From the NCBI GenBank assembly GCA_029204225.1, contig CM055111.1, positions 18,027,019-18,091,018 on the forward strand: 64,000 nucleotides of DNA. Reading direction: 5' to 3'. The notes beneath the pieces are model-generated. The model made no database searches. It had not been told where the DNA came from and worked only from the letters and a program-made list of their open reading frames with translations. Below, piece by piece: positions 33,049 through 45,700 of this stretch (position 1 is the first letter of the stretch; each line of letters starts with the position of its first letter). The stretch comes from Diphasiastrum complanatum (taxonomy: Eukaryota > Streptophyta > Lycopodiopsida > Lycopodiales > Lycopodiaceae). The position numbers were made by a program, and so were the translations under genes.

Positions 33049-33559
33049 GGCTCCACATAATTGTAGCACCCTGGCGCGTCAGGGTGCGCCAGCCAGGGGC
33101 TGGCCAAAAAGGCACAGGTGGGCGTCGTGGCACCACGGGGCAGGCAGCGCCCAGGTGGCGCCGGGCAGGGGCACCGACACCAGGTGGGTGGCGTCGGGCA
33201 GGCAGTTGGGTGGCGCCGGGCAGGCCCACGTGGCGCCAGACAGGCAGCGCCCAGCAGGCCGAGGTGGCGCCGGGCAGGCAGTGCCGAGGTGGCACCGAGC
33301 AGGGGCACCAGCGCCAGGTGGGTGGCGTCGGGCAGGCCCAGGTGGCACTGGGCTGCTTCACACCCACTTGCACACATGTGAATAAGCAGGTGGGTTCAGT
33401 TATATATAGGTACAAGTTTATCTCAAAGATTTGCTTATGGTATAAACCCTGGTGCCCGACACGTGGCACCAGGGCAAGCAGTTTAAAAAATAAAAAATAA
33501 AAACCTCCCTGCCTGGCCCACCCTGACGCGTGCGTAGGGTACTAAAAATAAGAGGAGTT
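33049..33559. mobile_element. Non-autonomous MULE-like element with 9-bp target duplication
   Basis: A 511-bp insert flanked by CTCTACTTG at 33,040-33,048 and 33,560-33,568. The uninterrupted site is seen in block D copies 1 and 2 (CTCTACTTGTCCCAAAGC). The ends are imperfect inverted repeats: GGCTCC...TAGCACCCT at the left, and AACTCC...TAGTACCCT read inward from the right, followed on both sides by GCGTCAGGGTG. A nine-base duplication is diagnostic of Mutator-like elements. The core is very GC-rich, built from repeated GGTGGCGCCGGGCAGG units. It encodes no transposase. Confidence 0.82.
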
Positions 33560-33890
33560 CTCTACTTGTCCCAAAGCATTAAATACGTTAAATATGGTGT
33601 CAGTTGTTGTTTGACACACTTACGCAACGCAAATTCCCAACTTAAACTACTAAAAAGCTCGTAGGCAAACCAGAACCGAGATGAGAAGGAATAAATGATC
33701 TTGTATATAATGACGTAGAGAGTGAGAGTGACCTAAAAGCAAATGGCGGGCCAAAGCATTGCATCTCGAAATGGCACAAATCATAGTCATGAGTTTATTC
33801 AAACAAAACTAAGAGATACAGTCAATATTCCTTGCAGCAGCTTATAATGTAGAACTGAAGAAAGCCATTCATCAGTTGGTTAGACGCTCG

Positions 33891-34482
33891 TTTCGAATTT
33901 CAAAAGTATCGGTGCAAGCAACATATGGCATTCTTCCTCCTCGTTTCTAAATTCTACATAACGATATGCAAAATTTGCACATATGGGACTCAATTGTTCC
34001 TAATAGAAGACTGTCTTGAACTTAATACTTTCTCAGAACAACCTAGTTTTCCCAATTAGAATATTGGACTAGAATATATTGCATAAGATGCTACATGATA
34101 ATTTGTCTCCATGTCATTACAACAACTGTCAGGTACAACACGAAGAAGATATGCGAACTGTCCGAGTGCCAAAATCAGGAGGCCAACATTGATATTACTT
34201 ATGCTAATGAGAAAATTTCCCAATGCATTTCAAAAATTGATAATTATCTCACATTGCAAGCAGAAAGATTCTTAGACGCCCTTCAAATGAAATTGACTTA
34301 TGAGCTCGTACAGAATTTGCCAAAGCGCAAGACTTAAATTCTTCAGAAAACTTTTGAGGTGGTAGGAATTGATCCCAAACTTCTTTAGGATCAAATTATG
34401 TACTGTTCCCACATGTGGGCACTTCTAAACCAGCATTAAATGCACTACATTCATTTGGTCGCTATAAATTCAATTTGTGAGC
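33891..34482. other. Unclassified region with a short unrecognised ORF
   Basis: Contains an 80-codon plus-strand frame (34,095-34,337) with KKICELSECQNQEANIDITY and SKIDNYLTLQAERF. It looks helical and unlike the retroelement proteins here. An acceptor-like CTGTCAG precedes the coherent part at about 34,130, so it may be an exon scrap. No family recognised. Confidence 0.3.
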
Positions 34483-35331
34483 TGTTGGTGTAATTTTTGG
34501 TGGAAATACTAGGATAATCTACCAAGATCATTTGCCATTGATTAGATTTGAATTTGTTTCATGGAATCTAATTAATCTAGGCTGAGTTCAGGTCCTATTA
34601 AGGTTAAAAGATTTCCTTCAAAGAGAAGCATCAAGATCAAGGAGGAGAAAGTTTCAAGTTCATGCCTCTTCACTCAACATGGAAGAAATCAAGTGCAAAG
34701 GTGCAAGGAAGAATCAAGACTCTTCAATTCATATTGGAGGAGATCAAGATCAAAGAAGCTCTATCTTGGATATGGTGATAGATCATGTCATCGTCTTTAG
34801 GGGCCCATTAGTCATTTTCTAAACATGAATATGATTCATTTATGATGTTAAGATTAGGTCTTAGAATTGTATATAGATACATTATTGTTTCCAAGGTGGT
34901 TTCATTTTAGGGCAAGAAGGGTGAGTTAACTTCCTTATTACATGCTGGAAATCCATCTAACTTCAAGGAGGAGTTAAATTGCTATGTATTCCCAGCTCCC
35001 ATAGTGAGAAGATAGAAATTTTTTGGAGCTCATTGGCAATCTCAAGCTAGTTCACTATGTACATTGATTTTTTGTGATCCAAATGAAACCAAATTAATTT
35101 CTACTTGTTTCTTAGGTTTAAGGCTGTACTATAGCCTGTACTACACACGTTTGGACTCGAATTTGGGTCTTTGATCTTGTTTATTGATAATCCATACTTG
35201 TTATGTGTCAAATCGCTAATCCTGATCAAGATTTATTGTCTAGTTTTTTATGCATTGTTAAGCAAGCACATAATCTCTCTTGTAGATCTTCTAAGATCCA
35301 TTTTTGGTCCTTAAAGTATTGTACTTTCACA
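34483..35331 (+). repeat. Possible solo LTR
   Basis: 849 bp opening TGTTGGTG and ending TTTCACA, with TTGTATATAGATAC at about 34,867 as a possible TATA box. The flanking five bases do not match (TGAGC and GGTCC), so this is only a suggestion. Confidence 0.3.
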
Positions 35332-35432
35332 GGTCCCAGCCCGGCCTTAATGAGGCTAGAGAAAAGTTTGCGGCCATAGAAAAGGTCTGTAAAAATGTTT
35401 TGCGGCTTTTTAGCCAGTTGTAAAAATAGTCG

Positions 35433-37985
35433 GCATAGCCGTGCTAAAATTTTGCATGTACAAAGTTGTTTTTCTAATATATGGTTACCTAGTGTATTTG
35501 CAGAGAGACCGGTTATTCAAAAGAGCCCTAGTCATGAATGTTGTAGCAACCAATTTCGAGAAAAGAACCGACAAGTTTATGAGCAATAGATAATGTTTGA
35601 TAACAGAGAAAATATATCTACTGTAAGTAGGCATCAAAATCATTCAAAGATTACACACCATAGACATAATGTCGCAACTTTTTTTGTTTGTTTACAACAA
35701 CATTTTCAAGCACTTTTGTTTTCCAAATCAGCACGTCGATGCAAGAGAGGTAATCATGTCTTACGAGGAACTAGCTACTGCTCATTCTATATCTGTTTGT
35801 GTGACAATGTGTGTCTGCTACTTTGTGACTAACACTAACGCATTAAAAAAAAAAAACCAGCACATCTCCCACGTTCATCCTGTTTATATAGGAACAGAGA
35901 GAAGGGAGTTTATGCTAATCATTTGATTACAAGAAATTGTTTAAGCTCATTCTAACGATTTCCACTTGTGCATTGTCGTTGTCGTCGTCCGTGGAGTCTG
36001 TTCTCCATGTTGGTACTTCGTTGATCTTGCATGGTACTTAGGTCATGAAGATCTGCCACTTTTGCAGCCATCTGTGAGTCGTATGTGACCGTAATCATTT
36101 CCTTGCTGTGTCTCTGCGGTCGTGAAGGTTCTTCGGAGCCTGAGACCTTTGGCAAGCAACCGCAGATAGACCGTAGTAGGGGCTTTTGCGGTGCTCAGGC
36201 AGTTCATCTCTTCGAGAGGGGAGAAACATTGTAAATCGTTAGTGTGAACTTTGTGGTGGCCTTCAGTCAGCTTCCTTTGTGGACTGCTTTGTGTTTGTTT
36301 CATAGGTGACTGCAAGCTCCAACTTGGAGATGGCCTTTGGTTTACTTGGCATTGGACCATAGGCTAGACTCTTTTAAAGTTGTTTGCATTGCAGTTATGG
36401 TTATTTTTAGTTTCTGCCTATTGGTAGTTCCCATGTATTTCTACAGGTTTTGGTTCATAAGCTGGCAATGCTTTGTGGATAGAAACTTTGTGTTTCTTCA
36501 AGTTCTAACCATGGTGGTTTGAAGGCAAAGAAACAAGTTGGTGAGCTTTGTTCAATATCAAAGTTAGAAAGTTTGTCTTATTATAGATCTAGATGCATTT
36601 TCATTTAATACATTTGGATGCGCATTGTAAGAGTGCTTTGAGTAATGGAGGAGCAAAGATGTTTGTGACTTGCATTGAACTTGCATTGGTGACTTTAGTA
36701 GATATTTTTTAACGTATCTTCTAAAGAGTGAGGATTTCATACTTGATGTCTTTCTCAAGTTCAAAAACGTTGTGGCGAGTCAATTCAACAGTGAAGATCA
36801 AGTGCTTAAAGTTGGCAAATGAGACCTATCAACAAAGTTCAAAGATGTTTGTGTAGCACATGGGATCAAGAGGGAGCTTTCAAACTCAAAGGTTATACAT
36901 AGTCTGGAAGAGAGGACGATCAATCTTTTTGAAAGAGCCAAATCCATGAGGGTGAATGCAATCTTCATAAGTCTTCTGGGGTGAAGCTTTGATGTATGCT
37001 AATTTTGTTTTCATTAGGTACTCAAATGAAGACTTATATGGTTGGTAAGAAGCCAAGTTTGGAGCATTTGAAGGTCTTTGGTAGTACTTGCTATGTCAAC
37101 TCATCTTTTGGATTCTTGAAGGGAATATGGACTGGCTATAGTGAAGTAATGCAAGCTTATAAGGTTTACATTCCTAAGTCAAAGAAAGTTCACATTTCTA
37201 AGGATGTTGTCTTTGAAGAGGAGATTGTGGAGAAGATTGATGTTGTTGATGTTGATCAATCTAGCATTTCTGATGGTGATAAAGATGGTTCTTTGGATGG
37301 TGATGGTGGAGATGCATCTCCAAGTCAAGTTATAAGAAGATCCTCAAGGGAAAGACAAAAGCCATCTAGGCTTCATATGATGAGAAAGGCAAGCAAGTTG
37401 AAGGTACAAACTTTGCTTTACTATTACGTCCATGTCCAGTATGAGGGATTTAGAATAATTCCTTACATGGATGGCCAGTCATTCCAGTGTATGTGGCTAT
37501 TAGTTATGCCTTGTCATTTTGGGCTTGGCCGATAAAGTAATTAATAATCATATGAGGGCCTAGACCTATAATTGGACATATGAACACTTGCATGGTATTT
37601 GACTGCTATAATACCTAAATAGAAGGTCAATTGCTTATTCTGGTTACATGTGGATCCTAAGAGAAATATTCTCTCCTCTTGGGAGAGAATATATACTAGT
37701 GGAAATTTGCCCATCTACCTATTGGATTTTTTGATCCTTGAAGCCAGGAGCCCCTCCTCTCTTGCATTCGTTCACCATGGCATGGGGGTGAAGTGATTAG
37801 GGTATTGACTAGCCATTTCTTGTTGGTTGGGTGGTTTTTCTCCACAGGTATCCTTTTGGTTGCATGCAACAAAATCTAGTCAAATCTTCACTAGGCGATC
37901 CTTACATTTACTCACATGCTTTGGTTCATCTTCTTGTGTAGATGAGGCTATGCAAGTGGATGGTGGTTTTCATGAAATGGAAGCA
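35433..37985. repeat. Block R, copy 2
   Basis: Direct copy of 26,604-29,134. It continues beyond the point where E2 truncates copy 1, showing the original text (GGTTTTCATGAAATGGAAGC). Confidence 0.8.
36640..37535 (+). pseudogene. Copia integrase remnant in block R, copy 2
   Basis: Same remnant as at 27,800-28,611. The open part from 36,996 encodes PSLEHLKVFGSTCYVNS, then VYIPKSKKVHISKD and RRSSRERQKPSR. A one-base loss after KPSRL shifts the frame, so the C-terminal 45 codons are out of register with copy 1. Confidence 0.75.
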
Positions 37986-38522
37986 AATAATGGATCTGGA
38001 AAAAAGGTCTTAGTCAAGGACTTTTATTGTCAAGAGTAAGATCAAGAGGTTGATCTTGAAGGGCTTCAATAACACAAAAGGAAAGGTGGCAATTTGGAGC
38101 TAGTCAAGAGCATCAAAGGGAAGTCAAGTGGAAAAGATAATTTAAATATGTTTTGTAGGTGTTTGAAGACTCAAGTAAGGTCAAAGGAGCAAAAAGGAAG
38201 TGTTGTTCAAGTTTACTTTACTTGTTTTATCTCATGTTTGAACAATTTCATGTGAATGTGCTCAAGAAACAAAACATTTCTATTTACAAAGCTTTGCTAG
38301 CTTTCAGCCCTCTTCCTGAAGAAAATGTTCGCGAACACGAAAGTCAAGAGACACAAAGCACGAAAGTCGCGAACGAGAATATTTTGTGGTCCAGCATGAG
38401 AAAGTCAGACAACATAGACGAAACCAATGACGCGACACAAAAGAACGTCACGAAACCTTTTCTGCCCTCATGCTCCATGAAGGACCAGCAAGGTCACACA
38501 GGTACCCAGAAGTACAGATGTC
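37986..38522 (+). other. Unclassified pre-LTR sequence
   Basis: Follows block R copy 2. A 123-codon frame (38,159-38,530) contains PLPEENVREHESQETQS; no family recognised. It ends at the Copia C LTR. Confidence 0.3.
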
Positions 38523-39166
38523 TGATATGATGGCATGACGTCAAGAGATACACTCTAAATCGTGGCTAATCCGCCACTCTTGTAATTTTCTGATTAGTTG
38601 TAGATTTAATTACTCTAATCTAAAAGGTTACACAGAGCGACTATATACTTACTGGATGATACTTGATAGAGAGAGCATATACAGATATATAGAGATGTAT
38701 GAAGTAGTCTGATGCTAGTAAGCAATCAAGACAAAAAATACAGAACAAAAGTTCGCCTGCATGCAAGACAAGTTCATGTGATCAGGATCCACAAATATCC
38801 ACAAGTCCACTAGTAAGTGAGACATCCACTCGTGAGAAAACTGTATTTCTCTCATGCCAATGCACTACGTGGATCTGCATGCAGTGCTTGAAGAATCAGA
38901 GAAAAATCAATAGATGATCTTGTAGCCATTGTGCACATGCAAATGTATCTACTGTTATTCGTATATCTGATTCTCTCATTTATTTAATTCTGCAGTTTGT
39001 TGAAACTTTGTTGAATGCTACATTAATTTATAAACGTAGATCAGCAGTGCTTCACTACATTATGGAGGACAGTAGGAGTGATTCAGCTGGCAGTGACCAA
39101 CGATCGCATCTGAACTCCATCCAAATCACATTGAATCGTTTGTGACTCATTCAATCTCTTTCATCA
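38523..39166 (+). repeat. Copia family A (element C) 5' LTR
   Basis: 644 bp from TGATATGATGGC to TTCATCA, followed at 39,168 by TGGTATCAGAGCC, the primer site. A TATA-like ACTATATACTTA lies near 38,640. Its 3' part matches 12,326-12,640. The left limit is judged only from the TG. Confidence 0.8.
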
Positions 39167-39280
39167 GTGGTATCAGAGCCTATCTATTGTCATAATCTGA
39201 CATAGCCAAGAAGCTATCAGATCCAGAAGGCCAAGCATTCAGACGAACAACCATCAACAACAGAAAAGACTTTAGAAGCA

Positions 39281-41900
39281 ATGGCTTCAGTCAGCAGCAT
39301 ACAGAACAAGATCTGTACAATTCTTGATTCTTTAGGATCTAACTTTCTAGTCTGGAAAGTTAAAACATCACTGATACTCAAGGGCGAAGGTTTATTCCCC
39401 TAGGTAGATGGCACAGAAGAGATGCCTACGACATCAGGCAAAGAGCTACGTGAGTGGAGGGAGAAAAATGACAAGGCAGTAGCCTTGCTATCTTCATCCA
39501 TTGAAGATAGTCTCACACTTGACCTGGCTATACTCTCCAAGGCTAAGGAGATGTGGGATGCATTGCTCACGAGATTTCAAACGAGATAAAGAAGTCAAAT
39601 CATGATGCTAGAAGATCAGCTGACAAATCTACAGTGGGATGGGAAAGACCTCACTTATTTTGTAAGGCAGATGAAGGATCTGTTTCTATCACTACATAAC
39701 TCTGGAGCAAAGAATGCAGTGTCAGCTGAGAAGTAGCTCACTTACCTATTGAGAGCCTTACCCAGATCATTCCAGACAACGAGGACCCTGCTCGCGAAAG
39801 ATCCTACCATGAACCTCGAAAAGGCGATTGTTGAGACTCAAGAGGAAGTCGAGACGAGAGAACATCTTGATCACAAAGACCAGGCCCTCTACGACAACAA
39901 AGAAAAATCCAAGAAACAATTTATGCCTAAGAGAGAGTCGAATTAGAGACAAGATCATGATCAGCAAGCAAAGGGGACCAACAAAGGCAACTGGAATAGC
40001 AAAGCGATGTCGAAGCAGCAAGGTGGAGAAAAGAAGACTTGCGTGATATGCAGAAGAGATGGGCACATGGTTGATACATGATGGCTCAATCCAAAGATTG
40101 ACTGTATCCACTGCCACAAGAAGGGTCATGCAGCCGTGGATTGCCGGCAGAACCCGAGAAACAAATCAGCACAGAATAGACAAGAGAACAGCAACAGTTC
40201 ATCCTATGTCGAGGAGCCCAAGAGCTCAAAAATGGGCGAAGAAAGATTGAATAGAAACTGTTCGACTGCGTATATCTGTGAAGACGTGTGTGCAGCGTCA
40301 ACATCTAACACACATGAGGTGATCCTAGATTCAGGATCCACCTCACACTTTATGACATCAAGACGAATCATGTCTAATTTCAGAAGTGCAAATCTTTCAA
40401 GTTTCATAGTTCTTGGAGATGGATTTAAACATCAAGTGAATGATATTGGTTCACTGTGGCTCAACACCAATGGCAGAGACAGACGACTCGAAGATGTTTT
40501 GTTCATGCCTACACTGCAGCAAGACTTGTTTTTTGTAGCAAGAATAGCAGATGTAGAAATGTGTGTGACATTTATAGATGAAGCATGCAACGTGGTTGAC
40601 GCCAGTACTAGTACTTTGATCGCTCAAGGCAGAAGAAAAGGTAATCTATATCATCTGAAGGTATGCCTACCTGCAGATCAGGTACATCAGACTCATGATG
40701 ACTCGCCATACACTCTGTGGCACAGGAGACTCTGCCTCATGAACTCAATGGCACTTTACCAAGCAAGCCATCATGGAGCAATAACAGGGGTCTTGGTTGT
40801 CTCAGTCATTATAAAGAAACACTCTATAATGCCATCTGAAAAACGTGGATCTTGAATGGATCCAAAGATGTCACGCACTCCATTCATCAAAGACTCCTAC
40901 AGAACAACCAGGATTCTGGAGTTAGTGCATTCTGACATTTGTGGGCCTTTCAATATGATCTCAGTAGGAGGTTCAAAATATTATATAACCTTCATTGATA
41001 ATTATAGTAAATTCGCTAGTGTATTTTATTCAAAATAAATCTGAAGCACTTGATAATTTCATAGAATACGTGAATTGGACTGAGAGATGTACAGGCAACA
41101 AGGTTAAGCAGATCATAACATATCAAGGTGGCAAATACATCTCGAATCGCTTTACTGACTTCTACAATGATTGTGACATCATTCATAGAAGGACTGCAGC
41201 CTACCCACCACATCACAATGGTGTTGCAGAAAGAAAGAACAGGACCCTGATGGAAGCTGTCTGATGCATGATGGCCTACTTGAAGACTCCAAGGGTACTG
41301 TGGGCTGAAGCAGTAGCTACAGCCGCATACATCCAGAACAAGACAGACAAGTCTGGCGTCCCTCACACGACACCACACGAGTTATGGTGGGGTAGAAAGC
41401 CCAACCTGTCTCACATCCGAATCTTTGGCTGTGTAGCTTATGCACATATTCCTGATAAGCTTCGAAAGAAGCTTGATGAGAAAGTCGAGCAGAGATTTGT
41501 AGTAGGTTATGACAACAATTCGTCATTCTACAGAGTCTACATGCCAGACACGAACACTTTGAAGACAGTGAAAGTTGTCAGATTTGATGAGAGCAGGACA
41601 ATGGCCAATGACGATCCTGTCAGCTATAAAGTTTTGGAGAGACAGTACTATGACCTGTCGCCAATGACAGAGGGAGCAGAGGACGGACACGAAAATGAAA
41701 ATTTTCGAGTCGTCTCCCATTCGGACGATGAATTAGAAGAAGAAAGATTCGAGAGACAACTTACTGCTACAGTTCCTGTAAACCAAGATGGCTCTGGACC
41801 CAGCAGAGCAGACAAAGGCAAAGGTATTGTTGTCCCAGGAGGATCTCCTAGAAGGTAAAGAGCGCCAGCAAGATACATGCCAGCACAACTACATATATGT
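39281..41900 (+). pseudogene. Copia family A gag to integrase (element C)
   Basis: Starts at ATG 39,281 (MASVSSIQNKICTILDSLG). The gag contains LREWREKNDKAVALL and two zinc knuckles near 40,040-40,145 (CVICRRDGH and CIHCHKKGH); the first has lost its last cysteine to a TGA. Protease has VILDSGSTSHFMT. Pre-integrase (LWHRRLCLMNS), the integrase core (TFIDNYSK; the second Asp region is degraded) and the integrase C-terminal segment (HIRIFGCVAYAHIP) follow. There are several stops and frameshifts, and a small deletion near 40,795. Coding ends at about 41,858-41,900, with no RT, RNase H or 3' LTR. Confidence 0.85.
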
Positions 41901-41904
41901 GTGT

Positions 41905-42775
41905 TTTGTCACGCGACGCTGCCACGCGAACCTGATACTTAGCCAAAATTTTGACATTTTTCTTATGCGTGGCACTGCCACGCGTGGCATATCCATGCTA
42001 AAACTTTTTCGAGAACCCTGCCGGTGAAATCCATTAGCTTGTTGTAAATTAGTTTGTTGTAAATTTTTTTTTTATCTATTATGAATAATAAGTTAGTAAA
42101 AAACAACTTTATGATTAATTTAAAAGCGAATAAATTTTTTTTTTATATTTTGAATAGGTGTATACTTATAATAAAATGTGGACTAAAAATTAAATGATCA
42201 TAATCTCAAATTATTATGCTTTGACGAATTAAAGTTACTATTAGTTGAATATTACATGTTATTTTATGTACTTATAGACATTATGATGTGTTTCTATATT
42301 GAAAAAAAACATTAATCAAAATTTGACAATTTTTTCAATATGGTATTGATGGGTAAAAAGATAAGCGTGAGCTTAATATGCATGTGAGAGGATGCTAAGT
42401 ACCTTACATTTGAGAGCCGTGTGGTAGCTTGTTAAGCTAATTTGTTGATAAAACAATTGCAATGTTATACACCTTTGTGTGTTGGCAAAGATCAATGAAT
42501 AGTCAAATAATATTGTGGCAAAGTGTATTATTATCTCAAAGAAGATATTTTTTAATTATAATATATAAATAATCAACACATATATATTTTAATTAGTTCA
42601 CACATCTATTAATATTGATAAATTTTTCTAATTCTAAGTGATTGCGAGATGCGTTTGAAATGAAACTCTAGAAATGCAACATCGTAGAAAAATATAATAA
42701 TTTTAATTTGAAAACAATATATATTGACCACAATGGATCATTTTATGACAAAATTATTTGTGACATGTACAAACT
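41905..42775. other. AT-rich border of the CACTA region with GTGGC/GCCAC motifs
   Basis: At 41,908-42,000 the words CACGCGACGCTGCCACGCG and GGCACTGCCACGCGTGGCAT appear. Related words lie at 50,420-50,465 upstream of the TNPA gene (CACTGCCACGAGTGGC, CGTGGCAGAGCCACGCGACA). CACTG openings and short clustered subterminal motifs are usual for CACTA elements, so these may be element ends. The rest is AT-rich with no gene. Confidence 0.4.
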
Positions 42776-45700
42776 TTATTTATCATCGCAAGATTCAAAT
42801 TCATCAGCCAATACATCTTGCAACTCATCTCCGCTAAGATGATTTTCATCATCACTATCAAAATCAAAACCTCTCTCAATATTGTCCTCATGCAAAGAAT
42901 CATTGTTGTCCTCTTCATCATTTGAGTTGTCGGAATCATGAGAATCAATTCTTGGGTTTTCAATATTTATAAAACTCGAAGGTATATGTACATCTTCATC
43001 ATATATACTTGTGTTGTCCAAATTTAGATCTTCCATTTCATTCTCAACATATGCATTTTCGAATACATGTCTCGAGCATGGTTTAATTTGAACAACATAC
43101 CACCAATCTTTGTTTAGTCGATCTGGTTGAAAAAATACCTACACATTCAGCAATGTTAGGATTAGATATTTGTTATGCTCACATTTTAATTCACAATAAA
43201 TAGATGTAATAAAAAAGTAGTGTAGATGATTAATATAATATTGATCACAATTGACAAAAAGAAAAAAATGTGAAATTCATGCACACCTGTTCACAATGAC
43301 GAGGCAACACCAACGTGTCTGAAAAGTCCATGCTTAATGTCTTGGTTGAATCGATAGCAAAAAATCCACTACGATCATTTTTTACAGTTGCATTTGATCC
43401 TCTATAGTTGATTTTGAACCATTTCACGTCAAACAACAAATATTTACCCATTTCACCAAAACACACCTCATATATGGCTTGTATGGTTCCTACACACTCA
43501 AGCTCTCTAGAAATTGGACATTGATCTCGAGCACTACTTCAACTTTCTTGATGGAAGGATGTCATCACACCACAATCATAAGTTCGTCGTTTCATATCAA
43601 TTGATTCAATGCGATGATGACGACCATATGCCCACATTGCACTATACTTTCGATATTGTCACATGTTGATTATAATTAAAACAATAATCAATCATCGTAC
43701 AAATTAAAATTGTTCACTTAAAATAAATAGAGTTATAGACAAACCTTCCAATCACATCCTCTTGCAAATCCCCATTCTGTGTCAGATATGAATTGTCCCT
43801 TTGATCTTGCTTGTTGGAGTGTGTCAACCATCCAGTCTATAGTACATTGGTTGGGCAATGGCTCAAGATCATGTAAAGGTGTAGCTTGACCTCTACGCCT
43901 ATTGCATCAGTGTCAATTTCTAGTCAATACCCTCTTTTTTTTTTTTTCTTCATATAATTCCAACCATTTATCCTTTACTCCTAAATTATATAGCATGAAG
44001 GTTGAAATTTTTTTACCTTTCACCTCATTGCTTTCCTCATCATGCAGATGGATCTATTTGAAACAAAACTTCGGTAACATAAAATAGAGATTCTTGCACT
44101 AACCATCCCTCTGACCTTGCCTTCTGACGCACAAAATCTTTCAACACTTTCATGAATCTCTCCAAGAAAAACATCCACCTACATAAAATTTTAACACATC
44201 AATGAGAACATTCTGTTATTTATATTTTGAAAAAATCACACTACATTTATTGAAACTACTAAAATCAAATTCAAGTGTATTATACCTTGAGTGCACAAGA
44301 CCGGCAATACCAACTTCTTGGACCAAGTGCACAAGCAGATGCACCTGTATGTCTAGGATAGAAGTTGGAAAAGCCCTCTCAAGCATATATACAGCCTCCA
44401 CCATATCTTCTTGTTTTGTTTGCACGTCTATCTCACGAATCTCCTTACCACACATCCATCTACATCATGTTTGTAGTATAACTAGATTTTAGTACGTTCA
44501 TATTATTTTATCGAACTTGTATTAGAAAAAAACAAAATTTTATAAGATATCGATGTAAATAAAAAAAATCAAGTACTTGACAACGGATGCTAATTTGTAA
44601 ATGGCATCACGAAGTTGATCAGTTAGACAGCCACGAATGCACACTAGAAATATGTACTCGACCATCTTCAACCAATTGTGAGATTTTAGACCATGGAGTT
44701 TTCCTTCAGTTGTGAATGATGTTCGTAGTGAACGAGCAAAACCCGTTGGTGTTCTCATCTCTCAAATGACTGACCGTACGTACTTATACTCTTCTTTCGT
44801 AAGAATCCAAGGGGCTCTTGGAATACTATAGGTATCTCCATCAGTACATAATTTTGGCCGATACTCTTTTTTTGTTTTTGATTCTTGTAGATCATGCTTG
44901 GCAGAAATACTGTCTTTGTCGCCCACCAAGTGTTTCCATATTGATTCACCCACATTTCTGAATATGTGCATAGGATCAAGCAAGTAATTGATCAAAAGGT
45001 TATTCCAATATGGTAAACAATGAAAGATGGATAGTCTTTTCATACCATTGATTGTCTTAGTCTCGGATTCAATCCAAAGTTTGTGCCAATCCGCCACGAA
45101 CATTCTCTTTGGAGGCATTCTTGTTTCTGATCTTCCTCCAAAGCCTCTTCTATGAGCATTTCTAAATGGATGATTTTCATCATGCAAGTACTTGCAATGA
45201 TTTTCATACACAACTTTGTTTAAATGACGTGAGTGGCGAGCATCAATATTTGGTCCACAAATGAGACACGCTTGATATCCAAAAGTTGTAAAACCTAAAA
45301 GAATCAAATCCAATTTGTGTTATAAATAGAATTCTTTTAAAGCATAAATATTGCATGCATAAAAAATAAATATACAAACATTACAAATGATTTCATTTTA
45401 TAGTCACCTGAACAATCGCCCAATCATGGATAGTCATGCATAGTCCACATTAACACGCAACAAAAATGTTTTGTCTTGAAGTGGACGTGAGATGTCATAT
45501 GCTTGGACTCCCTTCCATAGTAGTTCTAGTTCCTCAATCAATGGTGCAAAGTAGATATCCATATTTTTTACTATGTTTTTCAGGAATTAGAAGTGCTAGT
45601 ATGAGATGTCCTTTTTTTATGCTTAGCCAAGGTGGAATGTTATAGTTGACCAACACCACTGGCCAAGTAGACCACGTGCTTGACATTTTTCCAAAGGGGT

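Larger units (their letters stand above)
32392..33890. repeat. Segmental repeat block D, copy 3 (partial)
   Basis: Corresponds to about 9,812-10,905 of copy 1, interrupted by the GC-rich insert at 33,049-33,559. It starts at the E2 LTR edge and ends at about 33,890 (GTTAGACGCT). Confidence 0.8.

Noticed and set aside
33042-33500. Several overlapping long frames rich in Ala, Gly, Arg and Pro
   Set aside because: High GC content in the MULE-like insert leaves all frames open; the repeats translate on both strands without a recognisable protein.
34483-35331. A complete solo LTR
   Set aside because: TG and CA ends are present but the flanking five bases do not match; kept only as a low-confidence repeat.
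42700-43050. Acidic frame as a separate nuclear protein
   Set aside because: It is the natural acidic C-terminal end of the left-arm TNP2 gene, downstream of the DUF4216 region.
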